A stretch of 64,000 nt of DNA from Onchocerca lupi (taxonomy: Eukaryota > Nematoda > Chromadorea > Rhabditida > Onchocercidae). The position numbers and the translations under genes were made by a program. The DNA is taken from the NCBI GenBank assembly GCA_028564675.1, contig JAOVVO010000160.1, positions 62,001 to 126,000 on the forward strand, read 5' to 3'. This document shows, in pieces, positions 39,199 to 52,469 of the stretch; the stretch's first letter is position 1, and every line of letters starts with the position of its first letter. The notes beneath the pieces were generated by a model, which was given only the letters and a program-made list of their open reading frames with translations, searched no databases and was not told where the DNA came from.

Positions 39199-41087
39199 TT
39201 ACAATTCTGTATGAACAATTTTTGTTTCCAAATAATTCTCCAATTTCCTAAGTTTACGTCCCAAACGTTTATTTTCTTCCTCGAAACTACTAACATATTC
39301 ATCGAATACATTGAATTTACCTAATTTTTCCTGCTCTTTCTTCGTTATTTTAAGTTCTTCATCGTGATATTTCATTTTCTCAAGACGTTTATCAAAATGA
39401 TTCAGTTCTACTCGTATTAATTCCAGTTCTGAAGCGGTGAAGTTTGAATTCTGTACTGCCTAAATTAAACAAACATTATTTAATGGACTGGCAAAATTCT
39501 TATAACAATGAAACCTTTAATTTAAGAAAGAAAGAAATCGCAGGTCATCTGTCCTCTTTTCTCATAATTTGTTTCGACTTATAAGAACATCTTAGAAATG
39601 ACTTTCTGCTCACGTCTTTTTCGCTGCTACGGCATGAAAAAAGTTTAAAACATAAATGAAAAAAAGTAATAAAACATAAAATAAAACTTGAGGTCTCAAA
39701 ATACGCCATCTTTCCTGGAATAAAAGCCGATATCACAACAATCCTGACCAGTAATTATAAAAATTGGAAAAGTCAAAGTATGAAAACAAGTAAATGCCAA
39801 CCAAATGCCACAAATTCTCCACTTTTTCATTGTTGAACATTTTCTGCGACATCTGTACAACTTTCTGATGCAATTTTTCATACGAATCCATAATATTGCT
39901 ATGATGCACTTTAAGTTCACGATTTAACCTATCGTTCGTTTCGAAAGAATTCTCAGTTAAAGTATTGTCTTTGAATTCATTGAACTGTTGCACTTTCTGT
40001 TCATAATGCTTTATCTTTTGTTCATGATCTTTCAAATCCTTGTAAAGGACTGTAACAATTTATTTACATACATTATAAATTTAAGTGATTAGTCTATTGC
40101 AAACCAGCTAAAATTCCTAATCTCATTACTCTGGTGAATATTCTCCAGGATGATGCATTTATATGCATGTATACACACATAAATACCCACACACATACAC
40201 ACACACACACACACGTACGCGTACACACACACACACACACACACACGCATACACAAGAAATTTTACTTTTCAGTGAAGTTTTAGAAAAATCCGAATTCTG
40301 CGCAGCATGCCAAAGTTTTTGCAGTTTTGGATCATTAAATTTTTCTAAAGGAAGAACTCTATTCTCTTCTTTCATTTCTTCTTCGTTCCGCCATTTATAT
40401 TTCTGAAACAAAAATTTTTTCGAATTTTTTTCCAGTGTTGCACCAATTCACGACATTTTAAATTTAGGCTTTCCGATCAACAAAAGTGATTCCGTTTCTA
40501 TCTCAGCATCTTCATAAATGACGTAAGAAATCCAACGGCGATTGAAAATAAGCAAAAATTATGCACGATATATACTTTAAGAGTGTAAGCGAAATACTTT
40601 TAGATCATCTATATACCTTCATATAAGCATTCACTGCTGATTCCAAACCATATTTCTCAAGGAGTTCTATAAGCTTATTGTCCACTTCTTCGAGTACTAA
40701 CTTTTCATTTTTTGTACTTGTTGCTTTCGCAGACAAATAAAGCAAGTCGAATTTGTCCAATTCATTCTGAAAATGGGCAGAAGAATGAAAAAAAAAAAAA
40801 AAAAAAAAACAAGATAATTTAACCTTCACAAAGCAGAATAAAAAATTCCAGTTTTGATTCTGTCGATGCTAGAAGTTCCTCGTCTTTGAACACCTTACAG
40901 ATTCATAGCTTACCTTTAAACGTTTGATCATTGATTTATCATTAAGGTGATGTATGGCTTTAGACCAAATAAAATTCAATTTGTTGATGCGAAATGATAC
41001 ATCCATCCATGTGCTCGGATCTGCTCCCAAACATGAATGCATTCCAATTAATACCAGCAATATCAATATTATCTTTACTGACATCAT
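39199..41087 (-). CDS. Receptor-associated protein (RAP, LRPAP1) homologue, 5 exons, 326 aa
   Basis: Minus-strand exons 41087-40914, 40766-40617, 40402-40255, 40049-39802 and 39459-39199 join in phase to 326 codons plus stop. RAP is an ER chaperone that binds newly made LDL-receptor-family proteins and blocks premature ligand binding. A signal peptide is evident (IILILLVLIGMHSCLG). The three RAP domains show their repeated pattern: FRINKLNFIWSKA near residue 30, DPKLQKLWHAAQNSDFS near 135, and VENLWHL joined to QNSNFTASELELIRVELNHF near 236-260. Helix-rich, charged segments run between them (HEQKIKHYEQKVQQFNEF). The C terminus is HTEL, comparable to the HNEL of mammalian RAP and consistent with ER retrieval. 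Two adjacent ATGs start the frame. Intron 3 begins in a CA/TG microsatellite. The junction of exons 4 and 5 adds about one residue compared with the mammalian protein. Confidence 0.93.
40190..40254. repeat. CA/TG dinucleotide microsatellite
   Basis: Two blocks of (CA)n flank a short CGTACGCGTA interruption. The repeat forms the 5' part of intron 3 of the RAP gene (minus strand), and the splice donor (GTGTAT at 40254-40249) is its right edge. Open frames reported on either strand here are products of the repeat. Confidence 0.95.
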
Positions 41088-42006
41088 TTTGCAAAAGATT
41101 TGTTCCTTCCTCATATAAATTATCACAGTGATATCTTAGTGTTTTAAAATAAAGAAACTTTATAAATTATCAACAAGTTGCGCTTCAAGACAGAATTAAT
41201 TAGCTCAATATTAATTGGTTCAACAATTAAATTAATTCTTAACGAACATCCCAATACATTCCCCAATTTAACGTGACAAAAAAAGGCATTCAAACTGTTG
41301 ATAGAATTGGAAAATGGCAGTAATGAAAGAATAAAACAACACTGTATAACAAAATGCCCCAACCTACACACTGCCAAACTACATATTCCACTCGTTCTAA
41401 TGAAACTTTTGCGAAACTGGTTACAAATCACGGCCCGTGAAGTAGGACACTTCAAAGGTGTGATCATACCCATTCTGGTTTTTCGGGGGAGTTGATTTAT
41501 CTGTCTTCTAATTAATGATGGCACCTGTCTGATAGCTTTTGGAAGAAGGACGTCAGATAACTTCCTCGAGGTGACAACTTAACTCCAAAGGAAAAAATAG
41601 CCACCAGTTGGTTTCTTAAAAATTTAATAAATTTAAAGAAAACATTTTAATTTGATAGCTCTCAGTATGTTTCTTTATACAGTGTTAAGATCCATATCAC
41701 CATAATTAGTACCTCAAATCCAGAATGACCATAGCACAAACATCCTTGAATGCTCTCTCAATGATTTATTTACTTTTTACCTAAATTTCTTTTGTATTCT
41801 TCGTTGCGTGTGTTTCCTTGCATATAGAGAGCGTGCATATGAAAGCTGTAGCATATCGATCGGATACTTTTATTATTTTTTGATTATAGCAGTATATTTT
41901 TATATCAAATAACAAAATACAAGTTTATGAAAAGTCTGAATTTAAATGAGACTATATCTGAACTGAAATTAATGAAAGGTTTAATATTTATATAGACTTG
42001 TCTGGA
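41088..42006. other. Intergenic, upstream of RAP and downstream of the His/Gly-rich gene
   Basis: No gene seen. Overlapping frames on both strands at 41144-41524 have no splice partners or recognisable residues. Confidence 0.45.
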
Positions 42007-43366
42007 TCAGTCCCAGTTTCTACCGCCATGATGGTGGTTATGAAGATGCTCATTACTGGAATCTTCCCATCCATTTTCATGATCGCTGTTTCCCCATTCC
42101 TTGACAGCTTGCTTCCAGACACCGTGATTATGGTCATGTCCATCATTGTCTCTACCATGTGCGATCTTGTCCCAAGCAGAATGCGCTAAGCCGTGATCAG
42201 CACCTGCATGTTCGTAACCTTTCTTAAAACCGCCATGATTAGCATCTTTTACGTGGGCTTCTTTTTTTGCTTCATGATCGTAACCTAAACGACACTTTCA
42301 ATTTGAAATTAAAGTTTAAATTTTTTTTTCATTTTTAAAATTAACGAATCTGTTGAAAATACTTCAATTACAAACAGAAAATGCACCTTTACCATAAGCG
42401 AGTTGTCTAATTTGAGTTCGGTATTTTAAAGCAAGATTAACTTTTTGAATAAAAAAATTTCAAACTGAAGTTTTAGGTTTCGCCATAGTTTTATAATTAA
42501 CCGAATACTTACCATTGGTTCCCCAATATCCTTTAGAGTAAAATCCATCTGGCCCTGATCCCTGCGTAAAGTATGAATATTTTTTGTGTCCTTCGGCTCC
42601 TTAAATGAGGGAGAGGATGTTTATAGAGAATTTTTGAAGTTTGAAATCTTACATAACCATGTAGAATCTCAACAGTAATAATTTCGGTACATTGTTTGAG
42701 ATGAAAATCCACAACTAAATTTCAAGATTTAAACATTTTCCTCACCAGCAAGTGCATGTTCTCCAGCTTCCAATGCATCAGCAATACGTTCATCGGCAAT
42801 ATGCTTTGCAAATTCGGAAAATCCATCCGCAGCACCCTTACTGCCATATGCAAAACCGGCATGATTTCTGTTATTATAATTGTGTCCTTTATCGATATAC
42901 TTATTTGCGCCAGCTTTTCCACTTTTTGATGTGCTGAAACCACCCCAAGCAGCGCCATCTTTATTCCAATGCTGTTCTAAACATTCGACAAATTTTTGAA
43001 ATTTCTTGAATTTAATTTTAAAAGAAGACTCGGAAGTCCATTTGATATGTGCGGTTGCTACATAATGCACATACACATTACTAGTGAGATTAAAGTTGAA
43101 TGGAGATGAAAATAAATTGAAATAGTAGGCACTGAATCCGGTAGTAGTCCATAGTTCAATTAATTAGCATCTTTTCCAAATTACATTATATCCTATTCAA
43201 ATTAAATACTCAATCTAATTCATTTTACTCAAGTAGCTATAGGAAAAAAATTGCTGAGAGACCTACCAACTTTCCAATCACGAGTAGGTTCATGATGAAT
43301 CCATTCGGAGCATGATGTATACTGTAATAGAATGGAGCATAAAGCGAAAGTGATCAAATCAAACAT
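42007..43366 (-). CDS. Secreted His/Gly-rich protein, 4 exons, 231 aa
   Basis: Minus-strand exons 43366-43267, 42976-42746, 42599-42513 and 42284-42007 join in phase 1 throughout to 231 codons plus stop. The N terminus MFDLITFALCSILLQYTSCS is a good signal peptide. No lasting membrane segment follows, so the protein should be secreted. The mature part is rich in Gly, His, Lys, Ala and aromatic residues: WNKDGAAWGGFSTSKSGKA, GFAYGSKGAADGFSEFAK, GSGPDGFYSKGYWG, and a His-rich C terminus (DGHDHNHGVWKQAVKEWG, then NEHLHNHHHGGRNWD). The repeated G-aromatic-K and DHxH clusters suggest a structural or metal-binding extracellular protein, but no family is recognised. A diverged copy of the last exon lies on the other strand at 52470-52592. 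Confidence 0.8.
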
Positions 43367-44542
43367 TTTCGTTTCTTTTGAGAGAACGGGAACTTTTCCA
43401 AAGGAAAAAATACTTGAGAGAAGAGGAGAAGGGAAACTTTCGGATAGTGTTGGATGCTTGCTCAGATGTCGTCCACTTAATTTATAGCCGTTTGAGAAAG
43501 AAGGTCAATGTAATTTTCCAGAGAGACGAATTCCGGCCAGTTTTATACATTTCTTCCCCGCCAAACTATAATTATTTGTAGAAGCGATACTTCAATGCAA
43601 TATTTAGATAATGCTTCATCGTCCCTATCTTTATTTCTGCTTCTGCACTGAAGACAAGTTTTACGGTGTAGTTGATGACAGGCTGCAATGATTCGCATTT
43701 TTTTACGAAAAAAAAAATAAGAATCCTTTATTATTGTCATTAAGCAAAAAATACAGCAACAAACGCAGAAAAAAAAAAACAGTTATTCGATGTAATGAAC
43801 GAACAGTCGAAAGATCCTGCTAAATGTTTAAATTTGCCAAAGAAGTTCCGTTTGTACAAGGATTTTACAAGATCTTAAGGATTTTATTGTTTTGCTAATT
43901 AATAAGAATAAGAGCTTTTCTTGAAACCACTAATCGAAGCCGCTAAATGTAGGTGAGGGAATGGCGAAATGATTTTTCCTTGCATAAATTTAATACCCGT
44001 TATGCTGAAAAAAAGATTTATGTTTGCTGTCAATGAGTGATAGTGAAGTTAAGTATTTCGAAATTTAAGAAATGTCGTTTGTAAAATCGATACTGATGTT
44101 ACAGTGGTTTTTAATGTATCTCCAAGTGAACTAAGTCAAGATTTAATTTTTCAGTATAATGATAAACGAGATAAAATGCATTTATTAATTGTCAATCCCT
44201 CAGCTGGGGGATTGACAATTAAAAAATGCATTTTAGTTGGGTCAAAATTCCATATACATCATTAGGCATCTATAAGTGGATTTCAATTAGGGTTCAGTTC
44301 GAGCAACTCTTTAGGCATTGTAAATCTGACCAACGCCCTTAACATTTCAAAAGATAAGCATAATTACAATGCATCAACATATTTTTGCAGAATAAATATG
44401 GATAGTAAAAGAAGTAAAAGGTAATGCAGAAGAAAAAACGAGATCAAATAGACGAAAATCAATTAGAGAATAAAATATTAAAATGTACAACATCGAAAAA
44501 GAACATGCAATTGCAAAAACAACTTCTGAAGTAAACAAAAAT
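43367..44542. other. Intergenic, His/Gly-rich gene promoter side
   Basis: No gene seen. The region contains a striking 27-bp inverted repeat at 44173-44234 and A-rich runs. Confidence 0.5.
44173..44234. repeat. 27-bp near-perfect inverted repeat (hairpin)
   Basis: The arm 44173-44199 (AAAATGCATTTATTAATTGT, then CAATCCC) pairs with 44208-44234 with one mismatch, leaving the loop TCAGCTGG. The size is close to that of a microRNA precursor, but the stem is more perfect than usual. It could also be a small hairpin of transposon origin. Confidence 0.9.
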
Positions 44543-47500
44543 TCAGAAGATAGGAACTGATTGTTGATCAAAGTCAGAAATCATGATACCGTCATCCAGT
44601 ATAGCAATAGTGAGTAATGAAAAGAATGATGCTAAAGAAGAACTAAAATGCCACATATCGTGATAATCATAATAATTGAACACTATACACTCTTCAGTGA
44701 TAGCTCGATTCTGTGCTGCTGTTAGCTGAATTTCAGATGTATTATAAGTTTAATAAAATCATTACAAAATCAGAAAAGCTCCGTGAAGAAATATTGAAAA
44801 TGAAGATATTAGATAACGGGATTGTGTAATCACTTTTCTTTTTAAATTTCCCGATAAAATCTTTTGAGACGACTGCAAATATACATGAGAAGTACAATTA
44901 CACCCGTAGTGATTTAATCATTCTAAGTTTCAATTCAATTCTCTTCCCTTAAATTCCCTTTTCTTTATTACGATTTTCGATAGCTCCAAACATTATTAAC
45001 AAAAGATATAAGATTAACATCAGTGAAATGCAATTAAATATTCACTTACTGTCCAATCAATCTTGCCATAATTGAAGAAATAAAAAGCAACAATCCAAAG
45101 CAAAAATGAAGCAACTGCATAAACAAAAACATGTGTGAGGATTGTTTCACCATCAATAATCTAGAATAATGCCATATGGCAATTAATTGGGAACAAGAAT
45201 TTCTGCAGGTAAAAGGAAAACTAATTCTAGTGATAATTGGAAAAATAATGAGTATTCAGTTTCTCCAATGTGGAGGTCCTTTAATCTCTCGTTTCCAAAA
45301 GTCATCTGTGTAATTAGCAATTTGTAGTTTTATTATTCTAGCTACTCAGAAATTGAGAATACTGAAAATTGAAGATCTTGCTAGCAATGGAAGAATAACT
45401 CTATCACCATCTTTCTAGAAAAAGAAATTAGGCTTTTTTTAATTCATATATATTTTATTAGTAGTTACACATCTAATTTTCTTTTTCATAACTGTGCATT
45501 TTATGCATTGAACTCGATAAGCTTCATTCCATAATTTTGGCAGCGTACGGTAAATCATTTGTTCCATAGTGAGTACAAGCATAAAAGTTTTTTTATTTAG
45601 CATTTTCCAAATAACATAAATTTAAGAAATTTAAGATTTGTCACTAGTTAATTCTAAGAAGCCGCAAAACAGCTATGTGTAACGGATCACTCGACTTTTT
45701 CTTTCCTTATCAACATTAAGGAAGATTGAAACAGAACTAGAAGAGATTGAGCTTTTCCTTATTATTACCTTTGCAAGATAATCCTTCCTTGTTTTTTAAC
45801 CAAAAATTAATGCATGATCAAAAAGAAAATAAGAAGACTAAATTAAAAGCTACAGGAATTTCGGAAAGCCTGATCGCAAAATGTTTTAAAAGCTTTTTAG
45901 TAAATTAGGATAAAAATCAAATCACTAAAAAAAGATGCAGTTCGTTTAATTGACAAAAAGTTCTTGGCAATTCATGATGCCGGAAGGATAACATTCACAA
46001 ATGAACAGATCCATAAGAAAATAAATGTAAATTCCATATTTCTCTTTTGAAGAATATTTAAGTTAAAAGTCTGCCAAATTCCAGAGGAAAAATTCAAAAA
46101 GCAGCAAAAAATAATTATTAAAGGAGAAGTTAGAAATTCAAATCTTACCTTGCAGAAAATGTAGTAAATAAAGTAGCCAGTAGTATTAAGCATTATTATA
46201 TAGAGTGTGATGTATGTTGTTCGCAATAGACCTGTTTCAAATAATAATGCTAATACAATATTGCATGCAGTAATGCAAGCCAGCAGTATCCTGCAAAAAA
46301 CTCTTACAAGTCACAAGGATATTTGGTAATTTAGTGCAAGGTCGCTAGAGTGGCAAAGTTATATTCTATAGTAAAACAGAAAAAACTCTCGATGAGAATT
46401 ATCTAATCATTCTATCCAATTCAAGTAAAACTGAATTAGCAGTGATTATATATTAAAAAAGAAAAAAAAACTAAAATGATGTTGCTATGACATGTGTGTA
46501 TTCCTGATCTGTGGAAGTGGTTTAAAAATAAATAATTAACAAATGAGTGCATTAGTAATGAACAGACTTACTTTTTCAACTTCAAACTTCTGTCCTTTTC
46601 ATTTCCTGTGAGCAGCTGCCAACAATATTCGAACCATTCCGTCCAGTCTCTAGTTTGAATAGATTCTAAAAGCAAATTATAATTCGAATGAAAAAAGCCA
46701 TAAAAAGTTAAAAAAAAAAAAACAATTCATATAATACAAAACAGTGTATTAGCCAAGTTTGTTACTTTAAAAGCCAACAAAAATTACCAACAGACGATTG
46801 TCTACCGAACAATAAATGATACTGAAAAATGATAAGCAAAAGCAATCCTGATGTAAGCATAATCCCCAGTGAATAGAAGTTATCTTTTAGAACCTGAAAT
46901 AACTAGTGAAATACAATGACATGTGAAATTACGATGAAATAGTACTTTTTCATTCAATCACTTCTTTTTCTGCAACATGAAGAAATCATTAATTCTTTCA
47001 AATGTTAATAAAGTGAGGCTACAATTCTGCGGATTTTTCAATAAGCAATAATTTTGCTTTGAAAGGTGAGCAGTATTTATTTAAGCAACTTATACAACAA
47101 ATGTGATTAAGCACAGAGATATTTTTGGCATAAACAAATTAAGACTAAAATAGTGGAGTCCTATCAGTCTAACTTTAAACAAAAATTCAGTAATAAAAAA
47201 GAAAATAAAACAGACAAAGCAAAACAAAAATTCCCAGAATACTGAATTCTCATGATTCTATTAGTTGTGAAAACTTAGTATCTTAAAAATACTACAACTT
47301 ACATTGCCAGCGAAATGAAAGGAAATGGCAAATATAATTGACTGGAAGATTCCATTTAGTGAGATACCTCCACGTCGAACAAAATAGAATCGTACCATTA
47401 AAAGAATTAATGCTACTTCGGCAAATAAAGTATCTTAAAATTACTTTGTCTTCAGGAATTTCTAATTACATGGGTTTTTAATGAAATATTCTTTTCTAAA

Positions 47501-50500
47501 CAGTTTTCGACTTCCAATTAGAAATTTAAACAGCTGTCAAAGCAACTTCATTACTTACATCATATAATTCAAAAATATCAAGAAAATGTTCTGAAAGAAC
47601 TCTCTGCAAACCGAATAGCAATAGTTGAATTAGAATAAAACGAAATCAAAACGTAAGGAGAAATTACCAATGTGAAAAATTTGAGGATTTGGACAAATAT
47701 GATAAAAAGCACTGGCAAAAGACTCCAAACACATCATCAGACCAATATTTAAAAAAACGTGTGGACAAAAATTATAACCAGTATAGTGATGATACTTCCA
47801 ATATTTATAACTGTAGAGAAATTTTGATATTTACACGATCATTTTTGATAAATATATTCGATTCATTCATCAACACTTAATCGACAGATAAATTGAAAGC
47901 AGTAGTTTGAAGCATGAGATTATGAAACTTGCCGATCATCAATGCGTAATCATTATGTTAAGTAGTGGTCATCTTAATATCTAGAAAAGTTACTTCTGCT
48001 TTGGATCTGCTTCCATCCTTTGTATCAATTTATCAGATCTGTTAACTGGAGATATAAAGAAATGAGAGATATGCTGGAAGAAAATGTAAACAAGTTAAAC
48101 TGCAATTTAGATGTTTTTTATATGTTGATTTAGAAATCAAATTTCAACTATAGAAGAAATAGATATATGCCTACCGACGGCTGATTAAAATGATGAAAAT
48201 GAAACCGAGTGAAAGATATCCAATATTACTATACATATGGTTAAATGTGTGAAACGGTCCTAATCTAACTGAGCATTCCATATTGTAATGACAGACATCC
48301 AAATGATCGTTCATCAATGCTAACTGATCCTGAAATCTGATTTCTGAATTTAAATAAACATATTTGGATAAAACTTATAAGCAGAACTTGTTGTTAATTA
48401 GAAAAACAACAAGATTATTTATGTCATGAATTTCACGATATTTCTTAATATTTGATTGAAGATTTAATAAATATATTCGGCAAAAGTTTTGGTGATTAAT
48501 ACGATGCAAGTTAATTTGAAGACGGATGGTTTGTACCGTAGACTTACCAAAAATAATGTATAAAAACATTGGAGAACAATTAAATACGAAGCAAAATAAG
48601 GCATAAAGACATTCCAGTTCAACTGTAATACATTACAAAATATTATGAATGTTAACAATAGGATGGGAAGAAGTTTGAATTTTATTATTAACTAAAAAAC
48701 AAAAAAAGCACTATATTTTAACATATTTTAAAGAAAAGTAAATTAATTTATCTTTGATTATCCGTTCTCTTGATATCCATTTCTTCTCCAACACCACAGC
48801 ACAAGTATTTACAAAAACTTTATATGATCAATTAAAAAATATTTTGATTTTATTAAAAATTCACTTCAAAAGTTCGCGTGATTTTATTAATACCGTTGTT
48901 GACGGGACGTTGTTCGGTAGTCCTCAACAATGTAGTGTCTGTAATTTGTCGGTTGTTTACTCTATGTCTTTTCTTGAAAAAATACTGTTAAAATTGTCAA
49001 ATGTAATCATTAAATTTGTCAATATAATTAAAAAGTTTCACTGCGTTCATTTGAAAATAATAAAATTTAATAAACAGTTAAAAACATAACCTTTCACAGG
49101 TTGCTGCTCATCTTCGTCCATTTGAATATGCACAAGAGGATTATATGAATCATCTATAGGTGCAAATTCCTAGAAAACTCCTTATAAAACAAATTTAAAT
49201 ACTGCAGCAAGACATTCCAAGGCAGTCTCCATAGAAATCACTTAGATGATAACACAATTTTTTGATTTCTAATCACTTTTCAACTTTATTTGGCAAGCAC
49301 ATATAACTTGTTGTTAGAGAAAGTATTTTGCTATAATGTCTGATGGAAGTTGAACACAAATTTAACTTGATGTGTAGAACTTGGAAATGTTTCTGAACTG
49401 CTTTCATCTGATAGAACGATCAGCGGCATACCAGTTCTTCCTTGACTAAAAAAAATTTCCCAATAATTATTCTTCCTTTCAATTAGAATGAATCCATGCA
49501 TGCAAAAGTTACATGTAAGAACTAAATTTAATAAACAGAAATACTTTACTAGACCAAAACCAAGTGCAGTTGCAAAACTCACTTGTTTTGAAATTCCCAC
49601 AAGACTGCACTACAATGTACGATGTTAGTGTTACGAAAAAAAAAAGTACTAATTGCACTCTTGCATAATATATTTACCCGTCACAAAGACGAGGCATAAG
49701 TTGATCGCTTGCAAGGAAGATAATGGCCAACGTCAAATAAACCATCGATATAATTATTAAGGGATATAATGAAGTTGATTCTAGACCATTAAACAGGATA
49801 TCAAATTTCTTCTTGCGATTATATTCTCCTGAATTCTTCAAAGATTTCAAGTACTTGAATAGACTGTATTAAGATCCTATTTTGCAGTTAGACTCAAATT
49901 TAAAATTTATGTTCAATTTTATAAAGATTGTCTAAGTTTGTAGCAGTCTCTTCTCCCATAAATATAGACAATTATATTTCAATAAACTAAGTAACCATTA
50001 ATATTAAAATAATTGTGGAAATATTTCTGCATGCAATGATTGCAAAAACTGCGAGTGCAGATTATTCCTACTGCTTTACAATGGACTGCTAGCATTTACA
50101 TTTTCCAATACCCCGCATTTTTAAGTGCAGAATGCAAACGTACGAGCAGGAGCAAATGGATTGCACATACGGTCATCATTCATCATCATTATGAAAATAT
50201 CAAACGGTGAATTTGCCAGTAATATAATTGATGCTTTTCGAGTGAATGTTACACGAATGGAGGAGTTCAGAGCAAGCATCGTCGAATGCAGGAATGCAGT
50301 CTATAAGTGAACTTGAATAAGTAACTTTATATTAAACGATTGAAGCACAACGAAACAATCAAGAAAACATTGTTATATGATGACCAATTAAAACTGGATG
50401 GTTCAAATTCTTAGCATTACAATCAGTAGTTTAAGATTTACAAATGTGCTTTAGACTTTTTCAAATATGCTTTAGACTTTTTCAGATGGTCTTGAAGACA

Positions 50501-52223
50501 GAACTTCCTTTTACTACACCAAAATCTACATGAAATTCAAGAATTAAACGTACAAATCGAAAAATATAAAATTCATCTTACCGAACAGTTCTGGATCACC
50601 ATAAAAGCACAGAAATCATCATTACTTCTCACTGTTATTTTAAGCAATCGGACAGAAACATCAGGAATGTTGACTCTGAAAGCGATTGGTATCACTGCTG
50701 AGACCTTTTGATTCGAAAGAGAACGACTGAATTCTGGTGCACGAAGACTACAATAATAAAGAAATTAAATGGTTGCGAAAAAATTGGATTATCCTTTACT
50801 GAAAAAACCATTTCCTTTGCATAATACGAAAAAACTTTATTATGCAAACAAAAGTGCGAAATCCTTTTGTTCAACTATGCAGCACAGAAAAATTTCATTT
50901 ATACGATTTGAATGCATATATTGTGGATCTGAGTGATCATGTGATCTGCTAGATAATTATTTATCTCAATTTTGAAGACTTAATTTCTAAAACCGATGGA
51001 TCTAATAACTTCTGATACAGAAACAAAAAAAAAAAAGAAAATATCAAAATAGAAAAAATCCGAAAAATGAAAAATAATATACACGACATTGTATTGAGAT
51101 CGATCATAAATTTTGACAGAGATGTGATAAATTAAAACATCATCTGAATTTGCTGTTACCAAAATGACCAAACAAACAGATCTATTGTCAAAAGATGATT
51201 TTACAGTTTCCATATCCAGACCAGATAACAGCACGCCATTTTCCATTTCACCACTTCTGCAAAAATCAAAAATTTCTCTCAAGAATCTATAAAAAATCTG
51301 AATATTAAGTATTATCAATAATTTTGTTTCAAATAAATAATGGTTAAAGTTTCATCTGCTCTATGAACTGTCCTCAAGATATTCTTTTCGTCCCCTCTTA
51401 AGATATAGCAGTCTTTTCTTTTTTGCAATATTTAGTGGAAAATTCTACGGAAAAAAGTTCTTTAAAATATAAGAAGCATAGAAAATGACTTGTTCTCGCT
51501 GCCATTCATTTTTAGTAAGCAGAAATTAATGGCACTTGCCCAATCCATATATTTATATAACTGATTGATTGCTTACGTTGAAATTGGAAAGTTTTTTAGA
51601 AATCATATTCAATGGATAAACGTTGTAATGAATTATGAATTACCTAATACAGAATCAAAATGGAACTCACTCAGTTGGTAATGTAAAGGATATGGCGTCG
51701 ACTGGATGTTGACAAGTTACTTGTAACAACGGTTTGTTAATATCCCAAGACTTATTGACATCATTTAAGCGGACGTGGATACGCAAGAGGTCTAACTAAA
51801 TGCGATTTGGGACATTAATTTTTCAAAATTCTGATTAGCATTTTGTTGGAAAAAAAATTTCTGTCCGTCTGATGCTGTGAAGCCATATGTACTATATAAC
51901 AAAATTGTTTGCACAAAACGATCTTCAATGATGCAGTGATATGTCTATATTAGCTATATGTATTTACTTGCAAATTTTTAAATTTTAAAATTTCTAAAAA
52001 AGTTGAGGACATTCCCATAGAAAATACCTACCACATTCGATTTCTCAAAATTTGCGTAATGGAGATTGAGCTGACCTCTCTTTATTGTACCATTAATACT
52101 TGTGGATCTGTGCAAGCTGAATGCGAAATTTTGGATATGAGATTTCACATGGATATTTACATCGCAACTCAATCGCTGCACGCTTATCAATCCAACAAAA
52201 TATAGGGGAAACAGAAGTGTCAT
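44543..52223 (-). CDS. chup-1: CHUP-1/SID-1 family (SIDT) multi-pass membrane protein, 18 exons, 838 aa
   Basis: Minus-strand exons 52223-52032, 51795-51671, 51256-51083, 50747-50582, 50300-50144, 49828-49678, 49604-49367, 49169-49091, 48817-48723, 48622-48548, 48329-48175, 47810-47668, 47433-47303, 46893-46788, 46665-46572, 46290-46149, 45160-45050 and 44725-44543 join in phase to 838 codons plus stop; human SIDT1/2 have about 830. Layout fits the family: signal peptide (MTLLFPLYFVGLISVQRLS), large beta-rich ectodomain (FRVNIPDVSVRLLKITV), first membrane helix (LYPLIIISMVYLTLAIIF), acidic cytosolic loop, then about ten helices. The conserved metal site of the CREST-like superfamily is visible: SAFYHICPN (about 569-577), then FHID, and YHDMWH (about 800-804) near the end. 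DHLDVCHYNMEC and NHMYSNIGYLSLGF match SIDT. C. elegans CHUP-1 promotes cholesterol uptake; SID-1 imports dsRNA. I favour CHUP-1 because SID-1 is reported missing from filariae. Exon 7 (49604-49367) may hide an extra intron. Confidence 0.9.
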
Positions 52224-52469
52224 TGAAACGAGCGAGGGAGGACCGGACCAAGTATCGTTGACCAATGATTTGCTTCTAAACAGCACATCTTGACAATCTG
52301 ATCGTTGCGATAGATAGCTCGCTCGGCGTGGGAAAATTACATGATCTCCTCTCCATCTTCCACCACCTATATCACAGGATGATGCTTTGAAGGAAGAATG
52401 AATTGCGATGCGAAGACGCGATATATTGAAAAAGAAGGGAGAAAGGGAAAGGGATCACTTTTATAATAT

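Noticed and set aside
40094..40411. Overlapping open frames on both strands with CVCVCV or HTHTHT runs
   Set aside because: They are translations of the CA/TG microsatellite. Only the part matching RAP exon 3 (40255-40402, minus) is real.
47575..47610. Possible CHUP-1 exon reading RVLSEHFLDIFELYD
   Set aside because: Its phase conflicts with both neighbouring exons, whereas the junction 47668/47433 is in phase and restores the conserved Asp.
48754..49089. 111-codon open frame on the + strand
   Set aside because: It overlaps CHUP-1 exon 48723-48817 on the other strand and has no splice or family support.
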